A stretch of 64,000 bases of DNA, taken from contig CAXXSS010000001.1 of assembly GCA_963676865.2 (NCBI GenBank), positions 2,666,001-2,730,000 on the forward strand. The letters are read 5' to 3'. The stretch comes from JAAYUD01 sp963676865 (lineage in GTDB: Bacteria > Bacteroidota > Bacteroidia > Bacteroidales > Bacteroidaceae). How positions within the stretch are numbered: the first letter of the stretch is position 1; each line of letters begins with the position of its first letter. Shown here one piece after another: positions 32,601-41,478 of this stretch. Below the pieces are notes generated by a model, which had not been told where the DNA came from, did not search any database, and worked only from the letters and a program-made list of their open reading frames with translations. A program made the position numbers and the translations under genes.

Positions 32601-33886
32601 AACGCATAGATTATCCTGCAAAGAGAGAATGGGCAACGTTGCTGCAACGCCCTGTGTTGGAGATGGAACAACTGTTCGATACGGTACGTGCTGTCATCGC
32701 CGATGTACGCAGCAACGGCGACAAAGCCGTTATGGCGATGGAAGAGAAGTTCGATAAGGTGTCGTTGTCTTCATTGGCTGTTACTGAGGGCGAAATAGCC
32801 GAAGCCGAATGTTTGGTGAGCAATGAATTGAAAGAAGCGATCGCTTTGGCAAAACAGAACATCGAAACCTTTCATCAATCGCAGATTGCTGGAGTGGACA
32901 AAATAGAAACAACTCCGGGGGTGAACTGTTGGCGCAAATCGGTAGCGATCGATAAAGTGGGGCTTTATATTCCCGGTGGAATGGCACCTCTGTTCTCTAC
33001 CGTGCTGATGCTCGCTATCCCCGCCCGTATTGCGGGCTGCAAGGAAATTGTGCTTTGCACGCCTCCTTCGAAAGACGGCAAAGTGAATCCCGCCATACTC
33101 TATGCCGCCAAGGTGGCAGGTGTGCACCGCATATTCAAAGCGGGCGGTATTCAGGCTATCGCAGCTATGGCCTACGGAACGGAAAGTGTGCCTAAGGTGT
33201 ATAAGATATTCGGCCCGGGCAATCAGTATGTCATGGCTGCCAAACAATTGGTTGGTATGCGCGACGTGGCTATCGATATGCCTGCCGGTCCGTCGGAAGT
33301 AGAGGTGATAGCCGACGACACGACTAATCCCGTCTTTGCGGCAGCCGATCTTCTTTCTCAAGCGGAGCATGGAGTGGACAGCCAAGTAGTATTGGTCACC
33401 ACTTCCGCATCGATGCTCGAGAAGATAGCAAAAGAAGTGGAGCGTCAACTCGCACAACTGCCGAGAAAGGAAATAGCTGCCCGTTCTTTAGCAAATAGTA
33501 AACTGGTGTTGGTTCATGATATGGACGAAGCTGTCGAGTTGTCCAATGTCTATGCTCCCGAACATCTGATCGTTGAAACAAAGGATTATCTCGAAGTTGC
33601 CGAGAAGGTAGTCAACGCCGGTTCTGTATTTCTGGGTTCTTATTCTCCCGAGAGTGCAGGCGATTATGCGTCAGGCACCAATCATACGTTACCCACCAAC
33701 GGCTATGCCACGGCTTATAGCGGTGTCAGTCTGGATAGTTTTATCCGGAAAATAACGTTTCAGGAACTTACTCCGGCAGGTATAGCCGCTATCGGTCCCG
33801 CTATCGAAGTGATGGCTGCCAACGAACAGTTGGACGGTCATAAAAATGCCGTTACCGTCAGATTGAAAGAACTCAATAAACAATAA
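32597..33886 (+). CDS. hisD: Histidinol dehydrogenase
   Basis: A 429-residue zinc enzyme for the last two oxidations, histidinol to histidine. Typical blocks are VGLYIPGGMAPLFSTVLMLA, DMPAGPSEVEVIAD and SQAEHGVDSQVVLVT, plus APEHLIVETKDY and YSPESAGDYASGTNHTLPT. Its ATG overlaps the hisG stop (ATGA), and hisC follows after 4 bp. Confidence 0.96.
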   Translation: MKRIDYPAKREWATLLQRPVLEMEQLFDTVRAVIADVRSNGDKAVMAMEEKFDKVSLSSLAVTEGEIAEAECLVSNELKEAIALAKQNIETFHQSQIAGVDKIETTPGVNCWRKSVAIDKVGLYIPGGMAPLFSTVLMLAIPARIAGCKEIVLCTPPSKDGKVNPAILYAAKVAGVHRIFKAGGIQAIAAMAYGTESVPKVYKIFGPGNQYVMAAKQLVGMRDVAIDMPAGPSEVEVIADDTTNPVFAAADLLSQAEHGVDSQVVLVTTSASMLEKIAKEVERQLAQLPRKEIAARSLANSKLVLVHDMDEAVELSNVYAPEHLIVETKDYLEVAEKVVNAGSVFLGSYSPESAGDYASGTNHTLPTNGYATAYSGVSLDSFIRKITFQELTPAGIAAIGPAIEVMAANEQLDGHKNAVTVRLKELNKQ

Positions 33887-33890
33887 GCTT

Positions 33891-34931
33891 ATGAAGACTT
33901 TAAAAGAACTCACCCGAACCAATATCTGGAATTTGAAACCCTACTCTTGTGCTCGAAACGAATACGACGGAATAGATGCCTCCGTCTTTCTCGATGCCAA
34001 TGAGAATCCCTATAATAATCCGATAAACCGTTATCCCGATCCGCTACAGAAAGAGTTGAAAAAGCGCATTGCATTATATAAAGGTGTGCTGCCCGAACAA
34101 ATCTTCCTAGGTAATGGAAGCGATGAGGCTATCGACTTGGTGTATCGTGCTTTCTGCGAGCCGGGGATAGACAATGTGGTAGCGATCGATCCTACTTACG
34201 GAATGTATCAGGTGGCTGCCGATACCAACGATGTGGAATATCGCAAAGTATTGCTCGATTCGAATTATCAATTCTCGGCTCAGCGTCTGCTGGATGCTGC
34301 CGATGACCGTACCAAAATGATCTTTATTTGTTCGCCCAACAATCCTACTGGGAACGAAATGGACGGGCGCGAGATACTGAAGTTGATAGAGCAATTTGAT
34401 GGAATAGTGATACTCGACGAAGCTTATAACGATTTCTCACTGCGCCCATCCATGCTTGCTTCTCTGTCCAATTATTCAAACCTTATTGTGCTTCAAACTT
34501 TCTCGAAAGCATGGGGTGGAGCTGCTATCCGACTGGGAATGGCATTCGCGTCGCCCCAAATCATTGAGATTCTTACAAAAATAAAGTATCCCTACAATGT
34601 GAATCTGCTCACTCAGCAAAAGGCGTTGGAGATACTCGACAAGAGAGAGGAACAGAAAGAATGGGTGGCTGCCATACTGAAAGAGAGAGAAAACGTTGCC
34701 GATGCGTTGTTGCAATTGCCGGTGGTAGAGAAAATCTATCCTACGGATGCCAACTTCTTTTTGGTGAAAGTGACCGATGCCGACGGAATATACAAATATT
34801 TGGTGGCGAAAGGTATTATCGTGCGCAATCGTAATACAGTGGCTCTCTGTGGCAATTGTCTTCGCATTACGGTGGGCACTCCCGCAGAAAATAAGATATT
34901 GGTGGAGGCATTAAAAGCATATCAGTTATGA
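33891..34931 (+). CDS. hisC: Histidinol-phosphate aminotransferase
   Basis: A 346-residue PLP enzyme of fold type I that converts imidazole-acetol phosphate and glutamate to histidinol phosphate. Landmarks are SPNNPTGNEM, the Asp/Tyr-containing ILDEAYNDFS, and the PLP-lysine motif QTFSKAWGGAAIRLGMA. Tightly packed between hisD (4 bp) and hisB (4-bp overlap). Confidence 0.96.
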   Translation: MKTLKELTRTNIWNLKPYSCARNEYDGIDASVFLDANENPYNNPINRYPDPLQKELKKRIALYKGVLPEQIFLGNGSDEAIDLVYRAFCEPGIDNVVAIDPTYGMYQVAADTNDVEYRKVLLDSNYQFSAQRLLDAADDRTKMIFICSPNNPTGNEMDGREILKLIEQFDGIVILDEAYNDFSLRPSMLASLSNYSNLIVLQTFSKAWGGAAIRLGMAFASPQIIEILTKIKYPYNVNLLTQQKALEILDKREEQKEWVAAILKERENVADALLQLPVVEKIYPTDANFFLVKVTDADGIYKYLVAKGIIVRNRNTVALCGNCLRITVGTPAENKILVEALKAYQL

Positions 34932-36049
34932 AAAAGGTCTTGTTTATCGATCGTGACGGTACTATCGTCATTGAACCGCCTGTTGATTATCAACTCGATT
35001 CGTTCGAGAAGTTGAAATTCTATCCCGGAGCTATCCGCAATCTATGGATGATTCGTCATCGTCTCGATTTTGAGTTTGCGATGGTTACCAATCAAGACGG
35101 ACTGGGAACCTCTACTTTTCCCGAAGATACTTTCTGGCCGGTGCACAATCTGGTGATGCAAACCCTCGAGGGAGAAGGCATCGTCTTCGACAATGTCTTT
35201 ATCGATCGTAGTATGCCTTCCGAAAATGCCCCTACGCGCAAACCTAGGCTGGGCATGCTGACAAGTTATATCGATCATCCGGATTACGACTTGCAACATA
35301 GCTTTGTGATAGGAGACCGCCCCACAGATGTGGAAATGGCTTTCAATTTGGGCTGCAAAGCTATCTATTTGCACGATACGGCGGACGATCTGCCACGCGA
35401 AGAATTAAGAAATGTTTGTGTATTGGCGACAACGGATTGGGATCGCATTACCGATTTCCTGATAGGAGGCGAGCGAAAGGCCGAAGTGAAGCGAACCACT
35501 AAGGAAACAGATATCTATATCGGTATCGATCTTGACGGGAGCGGAAAAACCGATGTACATACCGGATTGGGATTTTTCGATCACATGCTCGACCAGATAG
35601 GCAAACATTCGGGCATTGATTTGACGATTCATGTCAAAGGCGACTTGGAGGTTGACGAGCATCATACGATAGAAGATACCGGAATTGCGCTGGGGGAATG
35701 TCTTTGCAAAGCTCTCGGCGACAAGCGCGGAATAGAACGCTACGGTTTTTGTTTACCCATGGACGATTGTCTCTGTCAGGTAGCCATTGACTTTGGAGGC
35801 AGGCCGTGGTTGGTATGGGATGCCGATTTCAAACGCGAGAAGATAGGAGAGATGCCCACCGAGATGTTTCTGCATTTCTTCAAGTCATTGAGCGATTCGG
35901 CTAAAATGAATCTCAATATCAAAGCCGAAGGGACGAACGAACATCATAAGATAGAAGGAATCTTCAAAGCTTTCGCTCATGCCTTGAAAATGGCTATTCG
36001 CAGGGATGTTTATCATTTTGAGCTGCCTTCTTCTAAAGGTTTATTATAA
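34928..36049 (+). CDS. hisB: Bifunctional histidinol-phosphatase / imidazoleglycerol-phosphate dehydratase
   Basis: A 373-residue fusion. Residues ~1-165 are a HAD phosphatase (FIDRDGTIVIEPP near the start, MVTNQDGLGT, VIGDRPTDVEMA). Residues ~180-373 are the dehydratase with the manganese-binding repeats GLGFFDHMLDQIGKHSGID, VDEHHTIEDT and NEHHKIEGIFKAFAHALK. It does steps 7 and 9 of the pathway, as in enterobacteria. The gene ends the visible hisGDCB cluster; hisHAFI are not in this window. Confidence 0.96.
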   Translation: MKKVLFIDRDGTIVIEPPVDYQLDSFEKLKFYPGAIRNLWMIRHRLDFEFAMVTNQDGLGTSTFPEDTFWPVHNLVMQTLEGEGIVFDNVFIDRSMPSENAPTRKPRLGMLTSYIDHPDYDLQHSFVIGDRPTDVEMAFNLGCKAIYLHDTADDLPREELRNVCVLATTDWDRITDFLIGGERKAEVKRTTKETDIYIGIDLDGSGKTDVHTGLGFFDHMLDQIGKHSGIDLTIHVKGDLEVDEHHTIEDTGIALGECLCKALGDKRGIERYGFCLPMDDCLCQVAIDFGGRPWLVWDADFKREKIGEMPTEMFLHFFKSLSDSAKMNLNIKAEGTNEHHKIEGIFKAFAHALKMAIRRDVYHFELPSSKGLL

Positions 36050-36101
36050 AAAAAATTATTAACTTGAGGGCTCAATATGGAATTAGTTGTAAAAAAATTC
36101 C

Positions 36102-36109
36102 TATCTTTG
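36102..36109 (+). promoter_or_regulatory. -7 box of the ROK gene
   Basis: TATCTTTG, 23 bp before the ATG at 36133. No -33 element at normal spacing is evident. Confidence 0.5.
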
Positions 36110-36132
36110 TAATAATGTTCAATTAATAGGCC

Positions 36133-37338
36133 ATGAATAAGCATTTTCTCAAAGAAATCGAAGCGGGATCGCGTAGCGCTTTGGTCAAAAAAAGCATCAT
36201 TAACTACTTTATATATAATGGTAGTTCTACGCTGACGGATCTTTCTAAGGAACTCAACTTAAGTGTTCCGACGGTTACCAAGTTTGTTGGTGAAATGTGT
36301 GAAGAAGGTTTCATTAACGATTATGGTAAGCTGGAAACGAACGGTGGAAGGCATCCCAATATCTATGGATTGAATCCGGAGTCGGGATATTTTATCGGTG
36401 TGGATATGCAGACCGATGGTCTTGATATCGGATTGGTAAACTTCAAGGGAGATATGGTAGAGTTCAAAATGGATATTCCCTATACTTTCGAGAATACGAG
36501 AGAATGTATGGACCATGTTTGCGATATCATTACCAATTTTATCGATCATTTGGATGTCGACAAGTCGAAGATTCTAAATCTCAATTTGAACATATCGGGG
36601 CGTGTCAATCCCGACGAAGGTTACAGCTACAGTATTTTCAATTTCGAAGAACGTCCGTTGACTGAGATTCTTACCGAAAGGATAGGCTATAGTGTGGCAA
36701 TCGATAACGATACCCGTGCAATGACTTATGGAGAATTTCTTCAGGGCTGCGTCAAAGGCCAACGTGATGTTATTTTCGTCAATGTAAGCATGGGGCTGGG
36801 AGTCGGTATTATTATAGATGGTAAAATATACAAAGGAAAGTCCGGTTTCTCGGGTGAGTTCGGCCATATCAGTACTTTCGATAATGAAATCTTATGCCAT
36901 TGCGGTAAGAAAGGATGCTTGGAGACAGAGGCTTCGGGCACGGCATTGCGACGCATCTTGCTAGAACGTATCGCCGGTGGCGAAAGCTCCATCCTCTCGG
37001 CTAGTGTTGCCGACAAGAAGCCTCTTTCATTGAACGATATTCTGGCAGCGGTCTATAAGGAAGATATGCTTTGCATCGAAATCGTTGACGAAATAGGGCA
37101 GAAGCTGGGCAAACAGATTGCAGGGCTTATTAATCTATTCAATCCGGAAATGGTGATTGTCGGAGGTGCCCTTTCGCTGACCGGTGATTATCTGCTTCAG
37201 CCGCTAAAAACAGCTATCCGTAAATATTCACTCAATTTGGTTAATAAGGATTCTATCATTGTGACTTCCAAATTGAAAGCTAAGGCGGGAGTTGTCGGAG
37301 CCTGTATGTTGGCTCGTAGCAAAATGTTTGAAGGATAA
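36133..37338 (+). CDS. ROK family transcriptional regulator (NagC/Mlc type)
   Basis: A 401-residue protein with an N-terminal winged HTH (residues ~15-75, GSSTLTDLSKELNLSVPTVT) and a ROK sugar-kinase-like domain. The ROK zinc motif is present as CHCGKKGCLETEASG, and the ATP-type motif as VNVSMGLGVGIIIDGKIYKG. Such proteins usually repress genes for sugar or amino-sugar use and release DNA on binding a sugar (phosphate). It stands alone with its own promoter, so its target cannot be read from context. Confidence 0.9.
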   Translation: MNKHFLKEIEAGSRSALVKKSIINYFIYNGSSTLTDLSKELNLSVPTVTKFVGEMCEEGFINDYGKLETNGGRHPNIYGLNPESGYFIGVDMQTDGLDIGLVNFKGDMVEFKMDIPYTFENTRECMDHVCDIITNFIDHLDVDKSKILNLNLNISGRVNPDEGYSYSIFNFEERPLTEILTERIGYSVAIDNDTRAMTYGEFLQGCVKGQRDVIFVNVSMGLGVGIIIDGKIYKGKSGFSGEFGHISTFDNEILCHCGKKGCLETEASGTALRRILLERIAGGESSILSASVADKKPLSLNDILAAVYKEDMLCIEIVDEIGQKLGKQIAGLINLFNPEMVIVGGALSLTGDYLLQPLKTAIRKYSLNLVNKDSIIVTSKLKAKAGVVGACMLARSKMFEG

Positions 37339-37391
37339 TTTTTTCTGAATAAAAAAGGGACGAAATATTTTCTTTATTGCAAAGAAAGCAC

Positions 37392-37399
37392 TATTTTTG
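37392..37399 (+). promoter_or_regulatory. -7 box of the tRNA-Thr gene
   Basis: TATTTTTG, 36 bp before the tRNA 5' end. Confidence 0.5.
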
Positions 37400-37434
37400 C
37401 ACTCGCTTTAAGAAATACTATTTTTTATGTGTTT

Positions 37435-37507
37435 GCCGATATAGCTCAGTTGGTAGAGCGACGCATTCGTAACGCGTAGGTCCCCAGTTCAAGTCTGGGT
37501 ATCGGCT
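37435..37507 (+). tRNA. tRNA-Thr (anticodon CGU)
   Basis: A 73-base cloverleaf: acceptor arms GCCGATA and TATCGGC plus discriminator T, D stem GCTC/GAGC, T arm CCCAG-TTCAAGT-CTGGG. The anticodon loop TTCGTAA gives CGT, reading ACG threonine codons. The anticodon stem ACGCA/CGCGT pairs at four positions, with an A-C mismatch next to the loop. CCA is not encoded. A strong terminator follows 4 bp later. Confidence 0.93.
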
Positions 37508-37510
37508 CTA

Positions 37511-37554
37511 AAAAGAAGACTCCGAAAGAAACAATTCTTTCGGAGTCTTCTTTT
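37511..37554 (+). terminator. Terminator after tRNA-Thr
   Basis: Perfect 20-bp arms (37511-37530 and 37535-37554, core AAGACTCCGAAAGAA) with the loop ACAA; the right arm ends in TTTT. It should terminate in both directions. Confidence 0.88.
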
Positions 37555-37600
37555 ATGTGCGTTGGGTATGGTGAGCAGATTTTGATAGATATATTTTTTT

Positions 37601-37669
37601 TTCGGAGTAGGGGTAACTTACGATCTAAATGTCTTGTAAGTAGAATCAGATAAATTTTATAACAGACAA
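37601..37669 (+). promoter_or_regulatory. Duplicated upstream element, copy 1 (probable ECF sigma promoter)
   Basis: 69 bp directly before the acyltransferase gene match 38628-38696 at 63 of 69 positions without gaps. The most conserved stretch, TAGGGGTAACTTACGAT, has a GGTAAC suited to an ECF -35 element, and both copies keep GTCTT downstream. Neither copy contains a TAnnTTTG box, so housekeeping sigma is unlikely. The ECF sigma gene 2 kb downstream is the obvious candidate regulator. Confidence 0.65.
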
Positions 37670-37675
37670 AAAAGG

Positions 37676-38542
37676 ATGAAGCATATCAACAACATTACTT
37701 ATCGAATAATCTTCTCCGTAATATATCTGTTTAGTACTTTGCCTATGAATCTTCTGTACAAAATATCGGGCTTTATTTGCATTGTACTTTTCAGATTATC
37801 AGGTTATAGAGAAGTAGTAACCGTTCAAAATATATCCAGAGCATTTCCAAATAAGAAATACAACGAGATACAATCAATAGAAAAAGAATTCTACCGAAAC
37901 CTTGCGGACTTGTTTGCAGAAGTGGTAAAAAGTATATCCATTTCATACAAAAAACAAAACTGCAAGTTAGATGTAAAAGGATTCGAATTTGTTGAAAAGC
38001 AAGTATATAACGGGAGAAACGTAATTGCGTGTTTAGGGCATTGTGCCAACTGGGAAATATTGAATTGCCTCACATTTAGAGTAAATGTAGATGTATATTC
38101 AGGCTACAAACGGATAAAAGAGCCTATCATAAACAAACTTATGTTTGACATAAGAAGCCGCTTCGGCGTACATTTAATAGAATCAAAATCCGTGGCAAGG
38201 CAAATACTATCGAACAAAGACAAGCCTTCACTTTATTTGTTAATAGCTGATCAATGTCCTTCAAATATAAAAACGGATTATCAAATGATATTTTTAAACC
38301 AAAAGACTTCAATCTTTCTCGGTCCTGAAAAGTTGGCACGTGCGACGGATTCGGCAGTAGTATATATTAATTTGACAAGAAAGCAAAGAGGGCATTTTGA
38401 GGCTGAGTGCTATCCTATCTGCGAAAATACATCCGATATACAATATTTGGGCATTACTGAAAAATATATTGAGCATCTTGAACAGAATATACAGAAAGAT
38501 CCTAGTTCTTGGTTATGGACACATAAACGGTGGAAAAGATAA
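37676..38542 (+). CDS. LpxL/HtrB-type lysophospholipid or lipid A acyltransferase
   Basis: A 288-residue inner-membrane enzyme with one N-terminal membrane segment and the family catalytic motif GHCANWE (His and Glu) near residue 121. Later blocks (LLIADQCPS and the substrate-site region FLGPEKLARATDSAV) also fit. Family members add a secondary acyl chain to lipid A or ornithine-type lipids. It is unusually AT-rich and sits in an ECF-sigma locus under a promoter element shared with an LA_2272 surface protein. It may therefore be an inducible, not housekeeping, acyltransferase that remodels the envelope. The exact acceptor is unknown. Confidence 0.85.
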   Translation: MKHINNITYRIIFSVIYLFSTLPMNLLYKISGFICIVLFRLSGYREVVTVQNISRAFPNKKYNEIQSIEKEFYRNLADLFAEVVKSISISYKKQNCKLDVKGFEFVEKQVYNGRNVIACLGHCANWEILNCLTFRVNVDVYSGYKRIKEPIINKLMFDIRSRFGVHLIESKSVARQILSNKDKPSLYLLIADQCPSNIKTDYQMIFLNQKTSIFLGPEKLARATDSAVVYINLTRKQRGHFEAECYPICENTSDIQYLGITEKYIEHLEQNIQKDPSSWLWTHKRWKR

Positions 38543-38627
38543 TGTTGCGCTATTTTCTTCTTCAATTTTAGAACAGGGACTAAGAACTAATCTACGTTTT
38601 ACTAAAAATATTCTAGTGAGTTTATTT

Positions 38628-38696
38628 TTCGGAATAGGGGTAACTTACGATATAGATGTCTTATGAGTAGAATCAGATAAATTATATAACAGACAA
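38628..38696 (+). promoter_or_regulatory. Duplicated upstream element, copy 2 (probable ECF sigma promoter)
   Basis: 63 of 69 bases match 37601-37669. The copy ends at the A of the start codon of the LA_2272-type gene, so the 5' untranslated region is duplicated as well as the promoter. Confidence 0.65.
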
Positions 38697-39754
38697 TGAA
38701 AACAATTAAAAAATTAAGTATTTTATTTTTTGCAGTATTGGCAGTAACCAACACCAATGCACAAGAAAAAAAAGCGGTACAAGTATCATTTATCTATCCG
38801 GTTGGTACAGCCGGAAGTAATTCGGAGGATTATACGAACAACTTTTCGTTCAATATTATCGGCGGATTTAATGGTGGTGTGAATGGATTTGAGTTGGGAT
38901 CAGTGGCAAACATCAACAAGGGGAATGTCAATGGATGTCAAATATCGGGAGTTTGCAATGTCACATCAGGCAATAGCAAAGGGGGAATTGTTTCGGGAGT
39001 CTGTAATATAACGTTAGGAGACAGTAAAGGTCTTTTTATTTCGGGCGTAACAAACTTGACGAAAAAACAATCGGAAGGTGTCGAAATTTCGGGTGTGGCA
39101 AATGTTTCTGGCTCACACAAAGGACTGCAATTGTCCACCATCAATTTTGTTAAAGATTATTTATCCGGTAGTCAAATAGGTGTAGTCAATTATGCTAAAA
39201 AGGGGAAAGGGTTTCAATTTGGTGTTGTAAACGTTTGCAGCGCCGATGATGATGTTTTTCCGATAGGTATATTCAGTGTGGTCAAAAATGGATATTATGC
39301 CTTCGAAGTATCTACCAATGAGTTGTTTATTACAAGTTTATCTTATAAAATGGGAAAAGAAAAATTCTATTCCATATTCAGAGTCGGTATTGGCGAACAC
39401 AACAATAAGTCGGTGTTTAGTACCGGATTCGGTTTTGGGTCGATTATCCCGATAAAAGGGAATCACAAATTGAATATGGAACTTATTTGCGATGCTCTTC
39501 ATTACGATTGGAAATGGGGAGACAATAAATTGAATCTGTTGAACCAATTCAATTTGAATTATCAATATCAAGTAACAAAACATTTCGCTATAAAGGCCGG
39601 ACCGAGTTTAAAGACATTTGTAACTAATCAAAAAGAGAATGGAGAATTTGTTGATGTAATTAAAATACCTCATACCTTATTTGAACATACGGGAGAAAAA
39701 TACAGGGTTGCAGGTTGGATTGGGTTTAATGTAGGAATCGCATTTTCTCTTTAA
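38696..39754 (+). CDS. LA_2272-type surface repeat protein
   Basis: A 352-residue exported protein (signal peptide ending NTNAQEK). Residues ~45-165 hold about six imperfect ~20-residue repeats of the pattern (N/G)-x-x-(G)-x-Q-(I/L)-S-G-V-x-N-(V/I), such as GCQISGVCNVTSGNSKGG and GVEISGVANVSG, which suggest a beta-solenoid. The C-terminal ~170 residues look like a small beta-barrel starting KNGYYAFEVSTNEL. The same two-part plan occurs in the protein at 41462, of which this is a shorter paralogue without the STN domain. Family function is unknown. It shares its promoter element with the acyltransferase gene. Confidence 0.82.
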   Translation: MKTIKKLSILFFAVLAVTNTNAQEKKAVQVSFIYPVGTAGSNSEDYTNNFSFNIIGGFNGGVNGFELGSVANINKGNVNGCQISGVCNVTSGNSKGGIVSGVCNITLGDSKGLFISGVTNLTKKQSEGVEISGVANVSGSHKGLQLSTINFVKDYLSGSQIGVVNYAKKGKGFQFGVVNVCSADDDVFPIGIFSVVKNGYYAFEVSTNELFITSLSYKMGKEKFYSIFRVGIGEHNNKSVFSTGFGFGSIIPIKGNHKLNMELICDALHYDWKWGDNKLNLLNQFNLNYQYQVTKHFAIKAGPSLKTFVTNQKENGEFVDVIKIPHTLFEHTGEKYRVAGWIGFNVGIAFSL

Positions 39755-39780
39755 AAGAAGTTGGAGAAAAAGAAATGTTA

Positions 39781-39788
39781 TATCTTTG
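39781..39788 (+). promoter_or_regulatory. -7 box of the ECF sigma gene
   Basis: TATCTTTG, 19 bp before the sigma reading frame: the regulator is under housekeeping control whereas its presumed targets are not. Confidence 0.5.
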
Positions 39789-39807
39789 TTGAAAATAAAA
39801 ACTCAAT

Positions 39808-40371
39808 TTGATAGTGACTCTTGCAAATACTTGGCATACAAAGGAGGGATTCGAAATGCTGTTTAAACAACATTACGAACCCCTTTGCGGATTTGTGTTC
39901 GGTATGGTCAAGGATTACGATGCGAGTGAAGATGTTATTCAAGAGCTTTTTGTTAAGTTTTGGGAAAAACGGAATGATATTCCCGATGATGTTTCGATAA
40001 AAGCATATTTGTATTGTGCAGCACGAAATATGGCACTGAATCAGATAAAACATTTCGAAATAAAAAAAGATTTCAACCTGTATAATCGGGAGGAAATCTC
40101 CGATGCTGAACAAAATATTGGTAATCCGGCGGAAACGAGTGAGTTACGAAAGATGATTGATCAAGCAATAAATAAATTGCCTACAGAACGTAAAAAGATC
40201 TTTTTGATGAGTCGTGAAGATGGATTGAAATACAAAGAAATTGCCGAAGAATTAAACATCTCCATAAAAACGGTTGAAAATCAGATGGGGAAGGCACTGT
40301 CAACGCTACGGAGCGAATTGTCCGATTATTTGCCGGCAATAATTATTGCAATTTGTATAGGAATAAAATAG
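39808..40371 (+). CDS. ECF RNA polymerase sigma factor
   Basis: A 187-residue sigma-70-family factor with region 2 (LFKQHYEPLCGFVFGMVKDY, then VIQELFVKFWEKR) and region 4 (YKEIAEELNISIKTVENQMG) and nothing else, as in ECF factors of Bacteroidota. No ATG fits the N-terminus; TTG at 39808 or GTG at 39814 must be used, since the first ATG (39856) would remove part of region 2. The FecR anti-sigma gene follows after 102 bp. It probably drives the duplicated promoter elements at 37601 and 38628. Confidence 0.92.
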   Translation: MIVTLANTWHTKEGFEMLFKQHYEPLCGFVFGMVKDYDASEDVIQELFVKFWEKRNDIPDDVSIKAYLYCAARNMALNQIKHFEIKKDFNLYNREEISDAEQNIGNPAETSELRKMIDQAINKLPTERKKIFLMSREDGLKYKEIAEELNISIKTVENQMGKALSTLRSELSDYLPAIIIAICIGIK

Positions 40372-40473
40372 TATTAAGTTAAATGTAAAAAGAAAAGCTG
40401 AAAAGATACGATGCCATATTTTAAATGTAACATAACAGATAAAATAAAAAATTGAATAGATTATAAATATTAA

Positions 40474-41478
40474 ATGAACGACCAGTATCCACATATCGAC
40501 GAGAATGCCATCGCTAAATACCTTTCGGGTGAAGCCAATGCGGTTGAAATAAACGAGCTGATGGATTGGATGGAATCTTCTGATGAAAATTTGGAGGAAT
40601 TTATCCGATATGAAAAACTGTGGTCTGAGTCATCTGTTCGCAAACCTTTTAATGCTCAAAAAGCTTGGTCGAAAGTCAGTCACCACATTTCAAATAAGAA
40701 ACGCCGTTTCAATCCATATTATCTTAGTGCTGCCAGCGTCGCTGCCGCTATTATCCTTATTGTAATTTCTGTCCAATTTTTCAATATCAAATCAGCCTTC
40801 TCATTACCAAAGTTTGCAATAGCAAGTGCGAATAGTATATTAAATTCTACATTGCCCGATGGCTCTTCTGTCTTGCTTTCGAAACATTCAAAAATTGAGT
40901 ACGCATTTGATTCTCAAAAACAAATTCGTTTGGCAAAACTCTCCGGAAAAGCTTTTTTTAGTGTGAAAAGAGATATAAAGCATCGATTTATTGTTGAAGC
41001 CAATCGTGGTGGCGTGGAAGTCTTGGGTACAAAATTCTCGGTAAACGAGACGAAAAACAAAGATGTGATGGTCTATGTCTTGTCTGGGAAAGTTAAAGTT
41101 TTCTTGGTGCGTGCGTCCAAAGATACTTTATCGTTGATAATTACCAACGGTGAAAAAGCTCTTATTATGGCAAGTAACGACACCATCATCAAACAAACGC
41201 CCGAAGCTTCGGCTCTTTGTAACATCAATAAAACTTATAACATCAATAAAACAATTACTTTTCGGAATATGGACTTGTCGTCTGTAATGGCTAAGTTAGA
41301 AAAATGTTATTCGGTAAATATAAAAATCGATGATTCGGTGGACAAAAAGCTTCGTTTTTCTTCTTCATTCAAAAATAATTCGCTGAATGAGATATTAACT
41401 GTTATCACACAAACGCTGAGCCTCGATTATACGAAAAGAAGAAACACATACTACATAACGAATGGAAACGATGAATAA
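40474..41478 (+). CDS. FecR-family anti-sigma factor
   Basis: A 334-residue inner-membrane protein. The cytoplasmic N-terminus (residues ~1-80; IAKYLSGEANAVEINELMDW) should bind the sigma factor. One membrane helix lies at ~82-104, then come the periplasmic FecR domain (LPDGSSVLLSKHSKIEY to FSVNETKNKDV) and a C-terminal DUF4974-like domain (FRNMDLSSVMAKLEKCYSVN). In such systems signal transfer comes from an STN domain of an outer-membrane partner; here that gene overlaps by 17 bp (41462). Confidence 0.92.
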   Translation: MNDQYPHIDENAIAKYLSGEANAVEINELMDWMESSDENLEEFIRYEKLWSESSVRKPFNAQKAWSKVSHHISNKKRRFNPYYLSAASVAAAIILIVISVQFFNIKSAFSLPKFAIASANSILNSTLPDGSSVLLSKHSKIEYAFDSQKQIRLAKLSGKAFFSVKRDIKHRFIVEANRGGVEVLGTKFSVNETKNKDVMVYVLSGKVKVFLVRASKDTLSLIITNGEKALIMASNDTIIKQTPEASALCNINKTYNINKTITFRNMDLSSVMAKLEKCYSVNIKIDDSVDKKLRFSSSFKNNSLNEILTVITQTLSLDYTKRRNTYYITNGNDE

